Below are positions 1 through 10,675 of a stretch of DNA of 64,000 nt, one piece after another. The stretch is taken from contig CM057138.1 of the NCBI GenBank assembly GCA_029964075.1, forward strand, positions 5,698,932 to 5,762,931, written 5' to 3'. Position numbers and translations under genes: made by a program. The stretch is from Patiria pectinifera. Its lineage: Eukaryota; Echinodermata; Asteroidea; Valvatida; Asterinidae. Numbering within the stretch: the first letter of the stretch is position 1; each line of letters opens with the position of its first letter. The notes beneath the pieces are model-generated. The model worked only from the letters and a program-made list of their open reading frames with translations. It ran no database searches and was not told where the DNA came from.

Positions 1-252
1 GTGTAAACTACAAATGTAGATCTACGTTCTAGCGTTTCTGGTATAAAACGATTCACAGCACGGAAGCTACGAAGTTCCCTCGTTCAATTCTCACAAGAAA
101 GCACATGCATTAACAAGCATGACGTCATAACGTGCGAGGTGTATCAGCTCCATCTAATAATGTGTGGTTGTTGATTGTCCCACTTGTACCGTAGAGCTAG
201 GACAGGCTACAGTAGTGCTAATTTTTCACATTCACTGTTTTGTTTGAAATAG

Positions 253-484
253 CGCCAAGTCCTCATCATGACGGAGCTGTGGGCCCGGGCGTGCCCCTCG
301 GTTCACTTCTCGGCCATGCATCCCGGGGTCACCGTGACAGGGTTAATGCAGTCCACCATGCCCACGATGTATGAGCAGACAAAGAATGGCATCGCTCGGA
401 CACCGGAGCAAGGGGCAGACACGATGGTATGGCTGGCTATCGCCGAGGCTGTAAAACACCAAGCCAACGGACAGTACTATCTGG
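253..484 (+). CDS. DHRS12: DHRS12-like short-chain dehydrogenase/reductase, penultimate coding exon
   Basis: The open frame starts right after an AG acceptor at 251-252 and ends at a GTGAGT donor at 485. It reads RQVLIMTELWARA, then HFSAMHPGV and later GADTMVWLAIAEA and GQYYLG. This matches the C-terminal part of the SDR family member DHRS12, where the catalytic half is followed by an HFS-MHPG motif and an EQGADTM-WLA helix. The enzymes are NAD(P)-dependent oxidoreductases of poorly defined substrate. The Rossmann fold and the YxxxK active site would be in exons to the left of the window. The exon ends in phase 1 and the next exon at 2018 completes the codon. The DHRS12 assignment rests on recalled similarity, not a search; a DHRS12 paralogue is the main alternative. 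Confidence 0.8.
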
Positions 485-544
485 GTGAGTAGAACTGAAT
501 TACACATTTCCTGAGCTATGAATATAAACTAGAGATTTGCGGCA

Positions 545-1838
545 CAGCTTTCCTGCCCTCTACAAAACAAGCCCACACTTCTGAGTAAAGAGTTGGGTAG
601 CCTTCTGACAAGACTGTCTTGATTTTGGTGGCGATGAGTTCAGCGGCATCCCAATCAACTTTGTGGGCGTTGATGTGGGAATGTTTGACAATGGCATATT
701 TGTCAGTCGTCCATGTCCTCTGTCTTCCTTGAGCCTTGTGGGAAAGTTCCGACCAGTTTCCCCGATGAAGGCTTTGCCGCATTCACACGGAATGCAGTAG
801 ACTCCCGGCTTGGAGGAGGAGTCCTGCTTGTCCTTGTGGGTGTGGAGGGTGCTTTGGAGCTTGTTGCCAGATGAGTAGTACACCTTAACACTGGATTGTC
901 GCAGGATGCATTGGAGCTAATGAGAGGCTGGACCTATGTACAGAAGTGACTGAGTGAGATAAAGTGGAAAGACCTTGAGTAGAGGAGACCTGTGGACAAG
1001 GTTTGCTGATCTTGATGCAGTTGGGTTTGTAGTCATTGTAGTGAAGCCTGGATGTGCTTGAGCTCTTGCTTGAGGTTGTGTTGGTTGCAGACGTCGAAGG
1101 CTCTCTGTACTAGGGTCTGGTTGACCTATGACTTGATGCTGGGGTGAGGGAATGACCGTTGGGGGTCGGTTTCCTGTAGATGCTGTGTCCCAGGGTGCCA
1201 TCCGGGTTCCTGGAGATCTTGACGTCCAGGAATGGTATGGTGCCGCCTTGTTCCTGTTCCATGATGAAGCTGATGATGCTGGTGTGTTGCTGGTTGAGGT
1301 ACTGGAGGAAGTCTTGGAGTGCGTCCGGGCTATGGAGCCACACTACGAAGGTGTCATCAATGTAGCGTAGCCACAGACTTGGCCAAAGATCCACTGTGAG
1401 GAGGGAGGAAGACTCGAACTCCTCAATGAAGATGTCGACTAGGACAGGGGATAAAGGAGATCCCATGGAGGTCCCAGCCATTTGCTCGTAGAACTGGCCT
1501 TGTCACTGGAAACAGCTGGAAGAAATACATGTTAGTAACAGATCATGGATTTGGTCAGAGTACAGGTCTGTGCGTTCTCCAAGTGTAGTATCATGTTCAA
1601 GTCTGTCCTTAGCTAGTTTGCAGGCCTCACCTGTGGGGACATTAGTGAAGAGTGAGACGACGTCAATCCTGAAGAGCAAGTTAGTGGGTTGGATGGTGAG
1701 GTTTCTAGAGATGATGACAACCTGGGAAGAGTAGTCTGGTGAAGGAGATGCGATCTCGGATGAGGGCTGAGCTAGCTCTCCAGAGGATGTCATCCGACCA
1801 GTTGTCGCGTATGGGATCGTGATGATGCAGACTGGCAA
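545..1838 (-). mobile_element. Decayed Penelope-like retroelement (RT plus GIY-YIG fragments)
   Basis: Read on the - strand, 1838-1506 carries RT motif A (IDVVSLFTNVP). After one in-frame TGA, 1502-1110 carries GTSMGSPLSPVL and the catalytic YIDDTF. Further downstream, around 880-700, lies a GIY-YIG-type endonuclease piece (GVYCIPCECGKAFIGETGR). An RT followed by a GIY-YIG endonuclease is the signature of Penelope-like elements. The stop and several frame changes show that it is inactive, and the N-terminal part is missing. It sits antisense in the last intron of the DHRS12-like gene. The ends are approximate. Confidence 0.82.
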
Positions 1839-1884
1839 GAGTTATCTTAGAGTCGCAGCATCGCTAAGTTGTTGATGACTTTAA

Positions 1885-1943
1885 AATGCCAAAACCTTTC
1901 ATTCATTAGTATCTCCACCATGCAAAGCCTCAAATCTTAACAT
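1885..1943 (-). repeat. Short dispersed repeat shared with 26131-26180
   Basis: The reverse complement reads AAGATTTGAGGCTTTGCATG and continues GTGGAGATACTA, then GAAAGGTTT. The same string, with minor changes, occurs on the + strand next to the large palindrome near 26.1-26.3 kb. It lies just upstream of the Penelope-like fragment in that element's sense direction, so it may be part of its 5' region. That link is an inference. Confidence 0.5.
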
Positions 1944-2017
1944 GTACTACCTTTTTTCTCCTAATAAAGTGATATAGAACCAATTTTGACTTAGAACTTA
2001 TTCATTTTTCTTTTCAG

Positions 2018-2139
2018 ATCGGAAGGTGACGCCCCGATATCTGCCCAACAAAGCTCCACAATGCACAGAGAATGAGATGCAAACACTCATGGACAGCCTG
2101 GAAAAAATAGCCGCGGACATCAGGGGTAAAGCTCAGTAA
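2018..2139 (+). CDS. DHRS12: DHRS12-like reductase, last coding exon with stop
   Basis: A pyrimidine-rich tract and CAG acceptor (TTCTTTTCAG) precede the exon. Two bases complete the split codon (G|AT, Asp), giving YYLG-DRKVTPRYLP, then a charged helix (ENEMQTLMDSLEKIAADI) and TAA at 2137-2139. The DRK-P-YLP motif after the strand, followed by a short helical tail, fits the end of DHRS12. The frame joins the exon at 253-484 exactly. An AATAAA lies 155 bases past the stop. Confidence 0.8.
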
Positions 2140-2293
2140 AGGGGTCAAATGTCAACAGGTCAGACACACGACCAGAGCATGATGTGGTCATGATAGGGTC
2201 ATTAACTTTGAAGCTATTACATCCCTAAGTATGTAGCTAGAACGATCCCAATGACAGAAGCATCTCAACTATAGTTAGGATTGCAGACCATCA

Positions 2294-2299
2294 AATAAA
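2294..2299 (+). promoter_or_regulatory. Candidate poly(A) signal of the DHRS12-like gene
   Basis: AATAAA on the + strand, 155 bases after the stop codon at 2137-2139. It is the first canonical hexamer in this 3' UTR. Confidence 0.6.
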
Positions 2300-5200
2300 C
2301 CGCCATAGACCTTTTAGTGAGAAATACCCTCACTTTTCAAGATCTTAAAAATACTCACCAAAGTGTTTCAGACACCCATTCAATCAAAGCTTATTTCATC
2401 AGCGTTCATTTTCTGTTCAATTTTTGGGAGCAATCCGATGACTTCTGGGAGAAAATTTTATCCAAACACGATCACCCCTAAAAGAAGTCAGGAAGCCTAT
2501 TGCCATTTTGAAGACTAATGTCAACGCTCCACTGCAAAATAGAGTAACTTTAGGGCCTAATTTCATCAAAATTTCGCAGAAATGCAATGTCGCAGTCACG
2601 ATCCTTTTTTTTTTACACAAAAACCTAAAGTTAATGGCCCACAAAATGCCCTAATAACAAAAAAATTAAGGGCATACCGTTCGTGATTTTGTAGACAGTT
2701 TGAGGCCTATTTACTGGCCTGCATCCTTAATTAGGAATTCCCTAATTGTTGGCACTATCCCAATTACAGTTGGGATCACTGCCATAGTTGGGACATAAAG
2801 CTATTACACCTGAGACATATTGACTCATATGATTTGAAGCCTGAGCATTTGTAGCAAGTAGTCATTTTTTGGGAAATAGAAAGCTATACAGTGTAGTTAA
2901 GTTGGTAACAATGAGAATAGTATTCCATTAGAAGTTGGTGTAAAACCAACAGGACAAACAGTGTTATATGATTTAAATAATGGCACACGTTTGAAAAAAA
3001 AATCCCAGTTTACAATATTTTATTCTATAAAAAGGAGAGACAGAAGCTTAACAAAATACTAGTACTTTTGGGAAAATCTTTGTGACAGCAATGCAGGATT
3101 TTTTTTAAGGGTAACTCAATGGTTGTTAGCAAACTAAGGCAAAAATAATGTAGTAATGCTGACAAGGCGATTAAAAAATTCATTAAAAAAGCTTTCAAAA
3201 TGTTGATGTTTGCAGAGAGTGTGCAACAAGTATTAGGTGAGTAAAAAAAAGTTTATCAAAAAATGTAGCAAAAATACAAGGCAGGTTTTGCATAGATCTA
3301 GGTTTTGGAAGACTGGGATGTTTTATGTAATTTCTTTACAAAAACTAGTTCTAATCTATGTTAATAGTACAGGCAGTAGTCTATATACACATTTAATCAA
3401 TACAATATTATGAAACTTGTGAAACATTAGCACCATGGATTATAAAACCAATCATAAATTGATCGGTGTTTCTCTACACAACGAACAGAAACTGTTGAAT
3501 TATTCCTTTCCATGCACCTAAAAATTACTTGTTATGTATTGTGTCTGACACGATTGAAAATCAGTCTGGTTTGCAGTTCCCAACATTAAAATTAAAACCA
3601 ACTTTTCAAACCTCTGATGAAAATATAAGTACTGGATATATAACAGTCAAATATTAATCACTAATAATATTGTTATTATCACAAAAAAAAAATCAAATGT
3701 TAATTTCAAACAATCGTCACAAGTTTCCAAAAGCAGACTGAACACACAGAAATGTTTGTTAAAGACTTCTTCAACCACAGATTAAATAAATAGCATACAA
3801 CTAAAAAAGTATTTCCTATTTTCATACAAAAGGTATACCCTTAATAACACGTTTCCATGGTCTACACAAAACACTAGAAAATACTAAGTACACGGTGTCT
3901 ACATTAATATTACATGTAAAACGATTTTCTTAAATGTTCACTTATTTAAAATGATGTTCAAAAAATAAACCGTTCTATTGACTTTTCTCACAACAAAAAA
4001 ATTGCATAGTTTTTATTATCTGTTGATCAGATTCTCGATTTGTTTAGATCCACACCAAGTTTCGTAAATGTATAGCTAAATGTATGTGCAACCTAATTAT
4101 TGTTTGCATATAAGACCCGTTCTTTATAAGTACACATAACTACATGCATTCTGTGGTATTTAGCAAATTAACTGGGGTGACAGAAAAGCTACCTAAAGGC
4201 TTTTTCACACTATCGCCTCGCCTACCCATGTTGAAACCATCACAGGTCCACTGTAAGCAGAAGAGGTTCATGTAGGTACAGAGTAACACAGGTACATGTA
4301 GGTGAAGAGTACCGTTCACACAGTCGTGAATTTCTATACGCCCGAGGACAATGCTTTGTGTTTCCCTTTGTCCCTGTAATATAACACTCTCCCATAGACT
4401 AAGCACATAACCGTACGATCGAGGACCGTTTTCAACAAAAGACCCAACGCTCGAGGACTGAAAGGATCTTTTGTTCTCCCTTTGTGTGTCTGTCCTCTAT
4501 CGTAAAGCCATACATGTACACGCTTACAACTGTGTGAAAATGCTTCTGCCGTAGATTTTTAATTTTCGACCCATGTAGAACCACTGAACTCAGGTCCCGA
4601 CCAGGGTGGGATTAATATTATACCCGTGAAGAGTGCCGGATCCATATAGAAGCTGTGTTGGATTCTTGATGGTGTGAAAAGGGTTCCCGAAGTCTCAGCG
4701 TTTATAAAGATTTCGGATAGTGTGAAATGGCCCTATGGTCCTCCACCAAAAAAATCCCAAAACTTAATTAATAAGCATTACATGTATATCATGCTTCAAG
4801 TAAGTCAACTGAAGAATGCAATTAAGTCGATCCAGCTATGTATTAGTTCTTATTAATGATCCATTCAATTTAATAATTCCAGCGAATTTGACTAGTTGAG
4901 CAAGAAACCAAAAGGATGTCATATCCTAAAAATTACTGGTGTTCTAACTTGCCAATGCAGAAATTCAGTCCGTGAAACTTGCTAAAAAACCTCACTGAAC
5001 GCTAATACTGACTACAAATGTGTCAAATCTTTGACTAACCGTTAACAGATAGCACCTTTAGAAATGACTTCTCCATCTATATTATTATTTTCTTGATTAG
5101 CACCAGATATACAGGGTTTCAACGGCAGCATTTAATCTAGTTCTGTGATGCATCAATTTGCAAACATGATGGTCAAAATATCACAAAGATAATTCAAAAC

Positions 5201-5626
5201 TTTCAACTATTTCAAGGCAATGGGACTCACAGTAAATGCAACACTCACAAAAATGAAGCATACTTTGAGCTCGTTCATTGCGGCAAAGGAGGCCCTTACA
5301 GAATTTAAAACCATGATTTTAATGTTTTACTGAGGAGCAATAATTACAACTGTTGTTTGCACAAAAATGTGAGCGTTTTCATTCCACACTCCTTTTCAGA
5401 ACTGGTATGTCCCCCCCCCCAAAAAAAAAACCCTTTTGTTTTTTACGACTTAAGAAGTACTTGTTTATACAAAATCTGAATGCTATAAAGGGTACTGTCA
5501 AAATGGAAAATACGTTAATAAGACTAAATAAAACACTAAAATATACCAAACATTAAATAGGGAGTTTATGATAATGTGAGGCAGCTCATATAAACACACA
5601 AAATGGAGGACTTATCGGGGCGATTC
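2300..5626. other. Convergent intergenic region and laminin gamma 3' UTR
   Basis: No coding potential is seen. The laminin 3' UTR must enter this stretch from the right and the DHRS12 transcript ends near its left edge. The sequence is AT-rich with A-runs and a poly-C/poly-A tract near 5410-5430. Near 4170-4730 are two pieces resembling a degenerate repeat (TTTTTCACACTATCG at 4201 and a GTGTGAAA-rich stretch at 4670-4730). Confidence 0.6.
4012..4017 (-). promoter_or_regulatory. Candidate poly(A) signal of the laminin gamma gene
   Basis: TTTATT on the + strand, hence AATAAA on the - strand, about 1.6 kb after the laminin stop. A second one lies at 3019-3024. Variant ATTAAA hexamers also occur closer to the stop (near 5319 and 5133), so the site used is uncertain. 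Confidence 0.3.
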
Positions 5627-5895
5627 TTAACGCCTTCCGCTGTTCTCCAACCGGTCGAAGTTGGGACAGAATTCCGGTAGGGAGTCGCTGATGTCTTGTA
5701 TGTTCTCCACCTGGGCTTTGAGGTCGTCCAGGGAGAGCTGGTAGGTGTTGATCCACCCTTGTTGCTGCTGCTCGGCGTCGCGCAGACCCTGCATGACCTG
5801 GTCGATGTTGAGGTCCTTCTCAAAGGTGCGCTTCACGTTGCCAAAGTCGTCCTCGATGTCTTGGAGGCGGTTGGGATCCAGAGGGTTCAGGGCAT
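5627..5895 (-). CDS. LAMC1: Laminin gamma exon 28: C-terminal coiled coil and stop
   Basis: Starts after TTTTATTACAG and completes a split codon (A|AT, Asn). It encodes NALNPLDPNRLQDIEDDF, more heptad-like sequence, then DISDSLPEFCPNFDRLE and NSGRR with TAA at 5629-5627. The Cys (codon 5666-5668) matches the C-terminal cysteine that pairs with the beta chain. A Glu (5645-5647) follows exactly seven residues later, the spacing of the integrin-critical Glu in vertebrate gamma-1. Five residues follow the Glu instead of two. Confidence 0.93.
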
Positions 5896-6572
5896 CTGTA
5901 ATAAAAGCAGGAAGAGTAAAAGCGTCTTGAAAAACTGTCACATTAACAAATTTCAGGCGACTGCATTAAGATAGTAATTGTTCATTCTAACAGAGTTGGA
6001 TACAAGTGCTGATGGACAAATATCCGTCTATACACACACCAAGTTTCAACCTAACCGGACTTGTAGTTCTAAAGATATTGGCCATTTTAAACTGCACATT
6101 TCAGATGCCATCACTTGACATGTGATTACATCATCATGATGTAAACGTTCCAGATACTACTATGGTACAGGGTATTTGACTCCACCAAGTATCGCTTCCC
6201 TACAAAACTTTTCAATGTCAAAACTCACTTGAAGAAAAAAAAATTGTGGTAGAGCATAAAAAAAAAGACGAGAAAAAATTAGAACAAAAACAAAGGCTTT
6301 CCCACAACTATGCGTTGAGAAGATCAAAATGAGCATGCCTAGTCCAGACCCAAAAATCTCAGTTAAGGACATTATTTATAATCGGTGATTTGGTCGGTCA
6401 GTCAGTGACTCAAACTGTTCAAGGACAACAGGCTCGCCCTTTGGTTGCAGCAAACTCACAGGGTTTGAACAAATACTGCAAGTAAAACTTGCACTATCCC
6501 CCTGGCATCCTGGCAGTTTGTATAAAGGTTCAGGCAGTTATTAAGGACAATTTATAGTGACAGCCTTGACTG

Positions 6573-6922
6573 CAGTGGCGTCGCCAAGGGGGGGGCCAGG
6601 GGGGCACGTGCCCCCCCTGGAAAACCTAGTGCCCCCCCCCCCATCTGAGATTTGGGTTGGTAAAAAAAAATATATATATTTTGTTATATTCAACTCCCAT
6701 CATCTGAGTTAGTTTTTCAGATCGAATTTAGCATCAAATGTGGCACCATTTTGCATCTAGCCCATCCTCCGTATGCGAACATTTTCCAAAGGGGAGGAAG
6801 CACCCCCTCCCCTTAGACCCCTCCCCCAGGACGGCGATCCGTATCCACCTAAGTGCCCCCCATCAAATGCTGGTGCCCCCCCTGTGCCCCCCCCCAGACT
6901 GAAAAGTCTGGTGACGCCACTG
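6573..6922. mobile_element. hAT-type MITE with 8-bp target duplication
   Basis: The termini are CAGTGGCGTCGCC and GGTGACGCCACTG, inverted repeats beginning CAGTGGCG as in many hAT elements. It is flanked on both sides by CTTGACTG (6565-6572 and 6923-6930), a perfect 8-bp target-site duplication as the hAT superfamily makes. The 350-bp interior is non-coding and contains several runs of GTGCCCCCC and G tracts. Confidence 0.9.
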
Positions 6923-7235
6923 CTTGACTGTCCACCCCGCAGGTACCAGTTCTCAGTTGAATGGGGAGATTGGGGTGAATGGGGAGTTTGGGGGAGACTC
7001 GGGACTCCATGTGGCTTAGTCTCGGTGCGTTCCCCTTGCCACTGCAGCAGATATTAAGTCATTGGAAATACTGAGCTCTCCAGAGACCTCGTAAATACCC
7101 TTATTGGAAAGGATTTTGTTGACGTTGGCCTTCTTTACACAGACCACCTTTCAAGCTTGGTTGAGATTGATGACTGAATTAACAATGAACCTATTCCCAA
7201 AATGGCGCACACACACCCATTCTTGTTCCGTAATT

Positions 7236-7363
7236 GTGGGGACTTACACTCGTCGCCACGAGGTATTTGTGGGGACCGAAAATGCTATGGGGACAGCAGA
7301 AAGTCCCCATAACTCGGTCCTAATTTGCCTAACAATAAAAAACTTCCCCATAATGCGGTGTAT
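7236..7363. repeat. GTGGGGAC-rich dispersed repeat, copy 1
   Basis: Repeats of GTGGGGAC and CTATGGGGACAGCAG followed by CCCCATAACTCGGTCCTAAT. An inverted relative is at 19375-19550 (GGACCGAGTTGTGGGGAC, then CTGTCCCCATAGC three times). The boundaries are approximate. Confidence 0.55.
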
Positions 7364-7845
7364 GCCTACCCACACACACACAACCACGTGTGTAAATGCC
7401 GGCAATTGTGGACGCCCCATTGTCCCTAATCCTCTTTCCTTTGTTTGTACTCTAACTTTTTAGCGACAGCTCTCATTGGTTTTGTACACGATTTAAGATC
7501 TTGGACGTTCGGTCAATCGTGGACGTATTGTTTGCGCCCCAATTCTTTTGTCCTACGTCCACGATTGCCGGTGTTTACATACTCACACACACACAGAATA
7601 TCGCAATACCCCCCTGTCTGGCTTAAAGGCCGGGGGAGAAAAACAAATTCATGCCATTTTTTGTTCACATTATACAAACATGTTCTCCTATTTGCTGATC
7701 TCTAACTGTTCCCACAAAATGTAGAATCTCATATTTTGTGCCCACAATTCACAATCACTTTTCCATAAACATCATCTACTTCACTTAAAACAAATATCCT
7801 TTTAATATGAAAATGGTTCTTTAAAAGAATAAAATATGTGCTTAC

Positions 7846-7945
7846 TGAGATCATCCATTAAATCTTGGACACCGTCCAGCGCTCTCTGAACAGCTTTAGT
7901 GGCCTCATCTGCCTTACGCCTTGCCTCATTAGCCTTCATTTCAGC
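7846..7945 (-). CDS. LAMC1: Laminin gamma exon 27: coiled coil
   Basis: Between a GCAG acceptor and a GTAAGC donor. It encodes AEMKANEARRKADEATKAV, then QRALDGVQDLMDDL, an alanine- and charge-rich heptad pattern. This matches the last third of the gamma coiled coil (vertebrate AQEAEINARKAKNSV region). Starts in phase 0 and ends in phase 1, joining exon 28. Confidence 0.9.
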
Positions 7946-8591
7946 CTGCAAATGCAAAGAAAAAACTCTTTAACGTTGAGTTTACAGGATACAGCTAAGG
8001 ATGACTCTGTTGGAAGGCCAGAAATATGCAACAGTTGAGGGAGGTTAGTGAAAATCTACTGGTCCAATTTGACTTCCTCATGACGGGAGGTAGGTGAAAT
8101 CCGCAAACACTGAGGGACCCAAAATCTCACACTACTTGCCCGAATTAAAAGAGGTTGCACTTGCTTTGTTACACATCTCATAGATTAATCTGTTGATTAA
8201 TAGATAAATTTGTTACCGCGCTCATGAACACGGAAAAAAATGAAGTGCGTCTGTGTCCCACATATCCATTACAGTATTCTGTGTTTGGCTCATGCTCGAG
8301 GGGTAACTAATACTAGTAATAATATTGTAATCGAGACCTTTTCTGAAACCACGCACAAATACTTCTATAGTTGAAATCAAGTCAGATTTGGACAGACTCT
8401 TATTGACTCGACTTTGGACATACTTAATAATGGGATTGTTTTTAATGGTACCGTCGAGTCTCAAATAAGCAACATTTGGGGAAATAGATTTTGAAAAGAT
8501 GTTGAATAGGTCTCGGACAGATTTTGATTGTCAATAAGGCACTTTTACCTGAACTTGAATACTGATCTAAATACATATGTCTCAGAATTCC

Positions 8592-8928
8592 TTAACCCTC
8601 CTGCTAATATCAATCAAATATCAATCCTCTTCCCCTGCCATGCCTTTTATACAGGCTGATCAGCAACAGTCAGATCAGTCGGTCAAGCAAGCACTGTGAC
8701 CAGTCAAATTCAGTCAACAGACAAAAGCAGGCAAGTTGTTGGTGCAGCCAGCTTATCAATCACTCGCAGTCAAAGCACAGCTGTATCAAGTTACTGTATC
8801 AACACTCACAGCCAGTCAATCCTGCTTTATGCGGGCTGGGAATTCTTAACCGTTGAAAACAGTCACTTGATTGATTTTGACTGAAAGGACAACTTGACAC
8901 ATAAAGTACGTTTGCATAGGAGGGTTAA
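8592..8928. mobile_element. TTAA-flanked MITE (CCCTCCTGC ends)
   Basis: Reads TTAA-CCCTCCTGC at the left and GCATAGGAGGG-TTAA at the right: an inverted-repeat end with TTAA at both sides, as piggyBac-type elements leave. The 337-bp interior has many CAGTCA/GTCAAG motifs (AACAGTCAGATCAG, AGCACTGTGACCAGTCAAAT). Relatives occur at about 34650-35092 and 51656-51800. Confidence 0.7.
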
Positions 8929-9050
8929 TCAAATAATGACACCCTGTAGCATAGCTTTTTGATGTATATTGAATCCGAACGTCTAAATAAATGATAAAAA
9001 TGAGAAATCTCCAAAGGTCTCGGGCAGGTTCGACTACCATACTGATTCTA

Positions 9051-9440
9051 CAGGGCGAGTAAAAAAACACGCATCCCAAATGCCAGGATCAATTTTTCAA
9101 AGAAGTTTTGCTTGTAGCACTTTCAAAATGTAGGATATGAAAGCCCATTCATTGAGCTTTCTTTCACTACAAGAATCATTCAAATCACTTGTGTACTTTT
9201 CAAGTTACGGAATTTTAAACACAACCACCATTTTTAAAGTTCATTTAATGGATCACCAAAACAGGTACGTGCTCTTGCGGTAAAACGAATGATCCATGGA
9301 ATGAACTTTAAAATGGTTTTTGTGTTCAAAATGCCATCACTTGAAAAGTACATGAGTGATCTGAACAATTTTTGTACAAAAAGAAAGCTTAATGACCGGG
9401 CTTTCTTATCCTAGCTTTTGAAAAAGCTACATTTGGAACT
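9051..9440. mobile_element. Foldback repeat with CAGGGYGAGTAAAAAAA end
   Basis: The left end is CAGGGCGAGTAAAAAAAC. Internal inverted halves (AAGTTCATTTAATGGATCA versus TGATCCATGGAATGAACTTT; CACTTGTGTACTTTTCAAGT versus ACTTGAAAAGTACATGAGTG) would fold into a long hairpin. The same family occurs at about 32150-32615 and 57990-58350. Its right end is not clear. Confidence 0.65.
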
Positions 9441-9469
9441 CAGACTGTATAATGCCAAATGTTACCCAC

Positions 9470-9628
9470 CTGCTGGATAAGCTGGGAGTCGTCATCAGCC
9501 TGTGTCTCCAGTGCGCCAAGCTCCATCATGGTCTGGGTGGCGTTGCCTTGCAGGTCATCTGCACGGTCATTCTGTCCCTGAGCAACCTTGTTTATCTCAT
9601 CCGCTGAGGCCTTGATGTTTTCAGCTCC
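9470..9628 (-). CDS. LAMC1: Laminin gamma exon 26: coiled coil
   Basis: After CCCTAG it encodes GAENIKASADEINKVAQG, QNDRADDLQGNATQTMMELG and LETQADDDSQLIQQ, then a GTGGGT donor. Phase 0 at both ends. Heptads are continuous and one N-glycosylation sequon (NAT) is visible. It aligns in position with the vertebrate coiled-coil segment that contains DADQDMMMAG. Confidence 0.9.
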
Positions 9629-9710
9629 CTAGGGAAAAAAAACACTGGAAATTAAGCTGTGTCAGAATATTTCTTCACGATTACACATGTAAGCGGCTGA
9701 AGCTATTTTC

Positions 9711-10229
9711 TTAAAGCCAGAGTCCATCATTTGCAGCCATCCGAAAAAGTAACTGGCGTATTATTGTTGAAAAACATAGTTGGTTGAAAGATAGTAAGTG
9801 GACTAAACTCCCTGTGAAATTAATCTTTCTAGCAAGCTATCATTTTGAAGTAATCAATGAAATAAGGCCTTTCCAACGTTGTGTCTTAAGACGCACCGTA
9901 GGAAAATTTAAATTAGTAGTTCGTTTTGTTATTCGGCACAGCGCGCGCAAGCATTGGCACAACGCACAGGCATGCGCGGTTGCTATAATTCGTCGGATCG
10001 GTGCGCGACATCGCATATAGCTGCAATTCAAAACAATTCAAAACATGATTCAGCAACTTTTGATTTGAAATTGAGATCCTAGAATGCTGTTTTTCTCAGA
10101 ATATACAGCTGAAGCTGAGCTGAAACTTCATCAGGTTAGTTGTTCGGTATCCTTCATTAGATTTTGAACACTTTTGTTGCTTCAAACGAACAAAATGCAC
10201 AAATTACAAATGATGGACTATATCTTTAA
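9711..10229. mobile_element. TTAA-flanked MITE, AAGCC...ATCTTTAA family, copy 1
   Basis: Begins TTAAAGCC-AGAGTCCATCATTTGCAGCC and ends TGATGGACTATATCT-TTAA, with CATCATTTG/CAAATGATGG inverted near the ends. A close copy is at 47109-47642. Shorter relatives are at 25690-26104 and about 42690-43142. The interior has GC-rich GCGCGC islands and no open frame of note. Confidence 0.7.
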
Positions 10230-10675
10230 TAGATAAGTGTGTTTGTACCGGCTGTAGTGGGCAGTAAAACAAACTGGCATGTAGTAGTATACAAATAGTG
10301 AATGTTTATGAGTGCAATGGTAAGAATTATTTCATGAGGTGACAGATGGAATGTTCCATTCCATGAGGCGAAGCCCCGTGGAATGGGACATTTCATCTGA
10401 AACTAAATGAAATTATTCTTTCCATTGCATGAATGAGGAACGAAGCCACTTTCTTAATAGATACATGTGTTTGTGCCGGCTGTAAACGGCAGTAAAACAC
10501 ACTGGCATGTAGTAGTATACAAATAATGAAGGTTTATGAGTGCAATGGTAAGAATAATTTCATGAGGTTAAAGATGGGATGTTCCATTCCAGGAAGCCTC
10601 GCAAAATGGAACATTCCATCTGTAACCAAATGAAATTATTCTTTCCATTGCACGAACGTGGAACAATCATCAGGA
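10226..10675. repeat. Tandem duplication, two units of about 227 bp
   Basis: Two direct copies begin TTAATAGATA at about 10226 and 10453 and run through CCGGCTGT, GGCATGTAGTAGTATACAAA and CCATTGCA. Each unit has an internal inverted repeat (GGAATGTTCCATTCC; GAATAATTTCAT versus ATGAAATTATTC). A reversed fragment lies near 27945-28005. Confidence 0.75.

Larger units (their letters stand above)
5896..7845 (-). other. Laminin intron 27
   Basis: Contains the hAT-type MITE at 6573-6922 and a GTGGGGAC-rich repeat near 7236-7363 that reappears inverted near 19375-19550. Around 7380-7600 is a stretch ending CGGCAATTGTGGACGCCCC that partly recurs near 46080-46160. No coding sequence was recognised. 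Confidence 0.6.

Noticed and set aside
7104-7463. A 119-codon + strand frame in laminin intron 27
   Set aside because: Overlaps the GTGGGGAC repeat and a second dispersed repeat; no family features.
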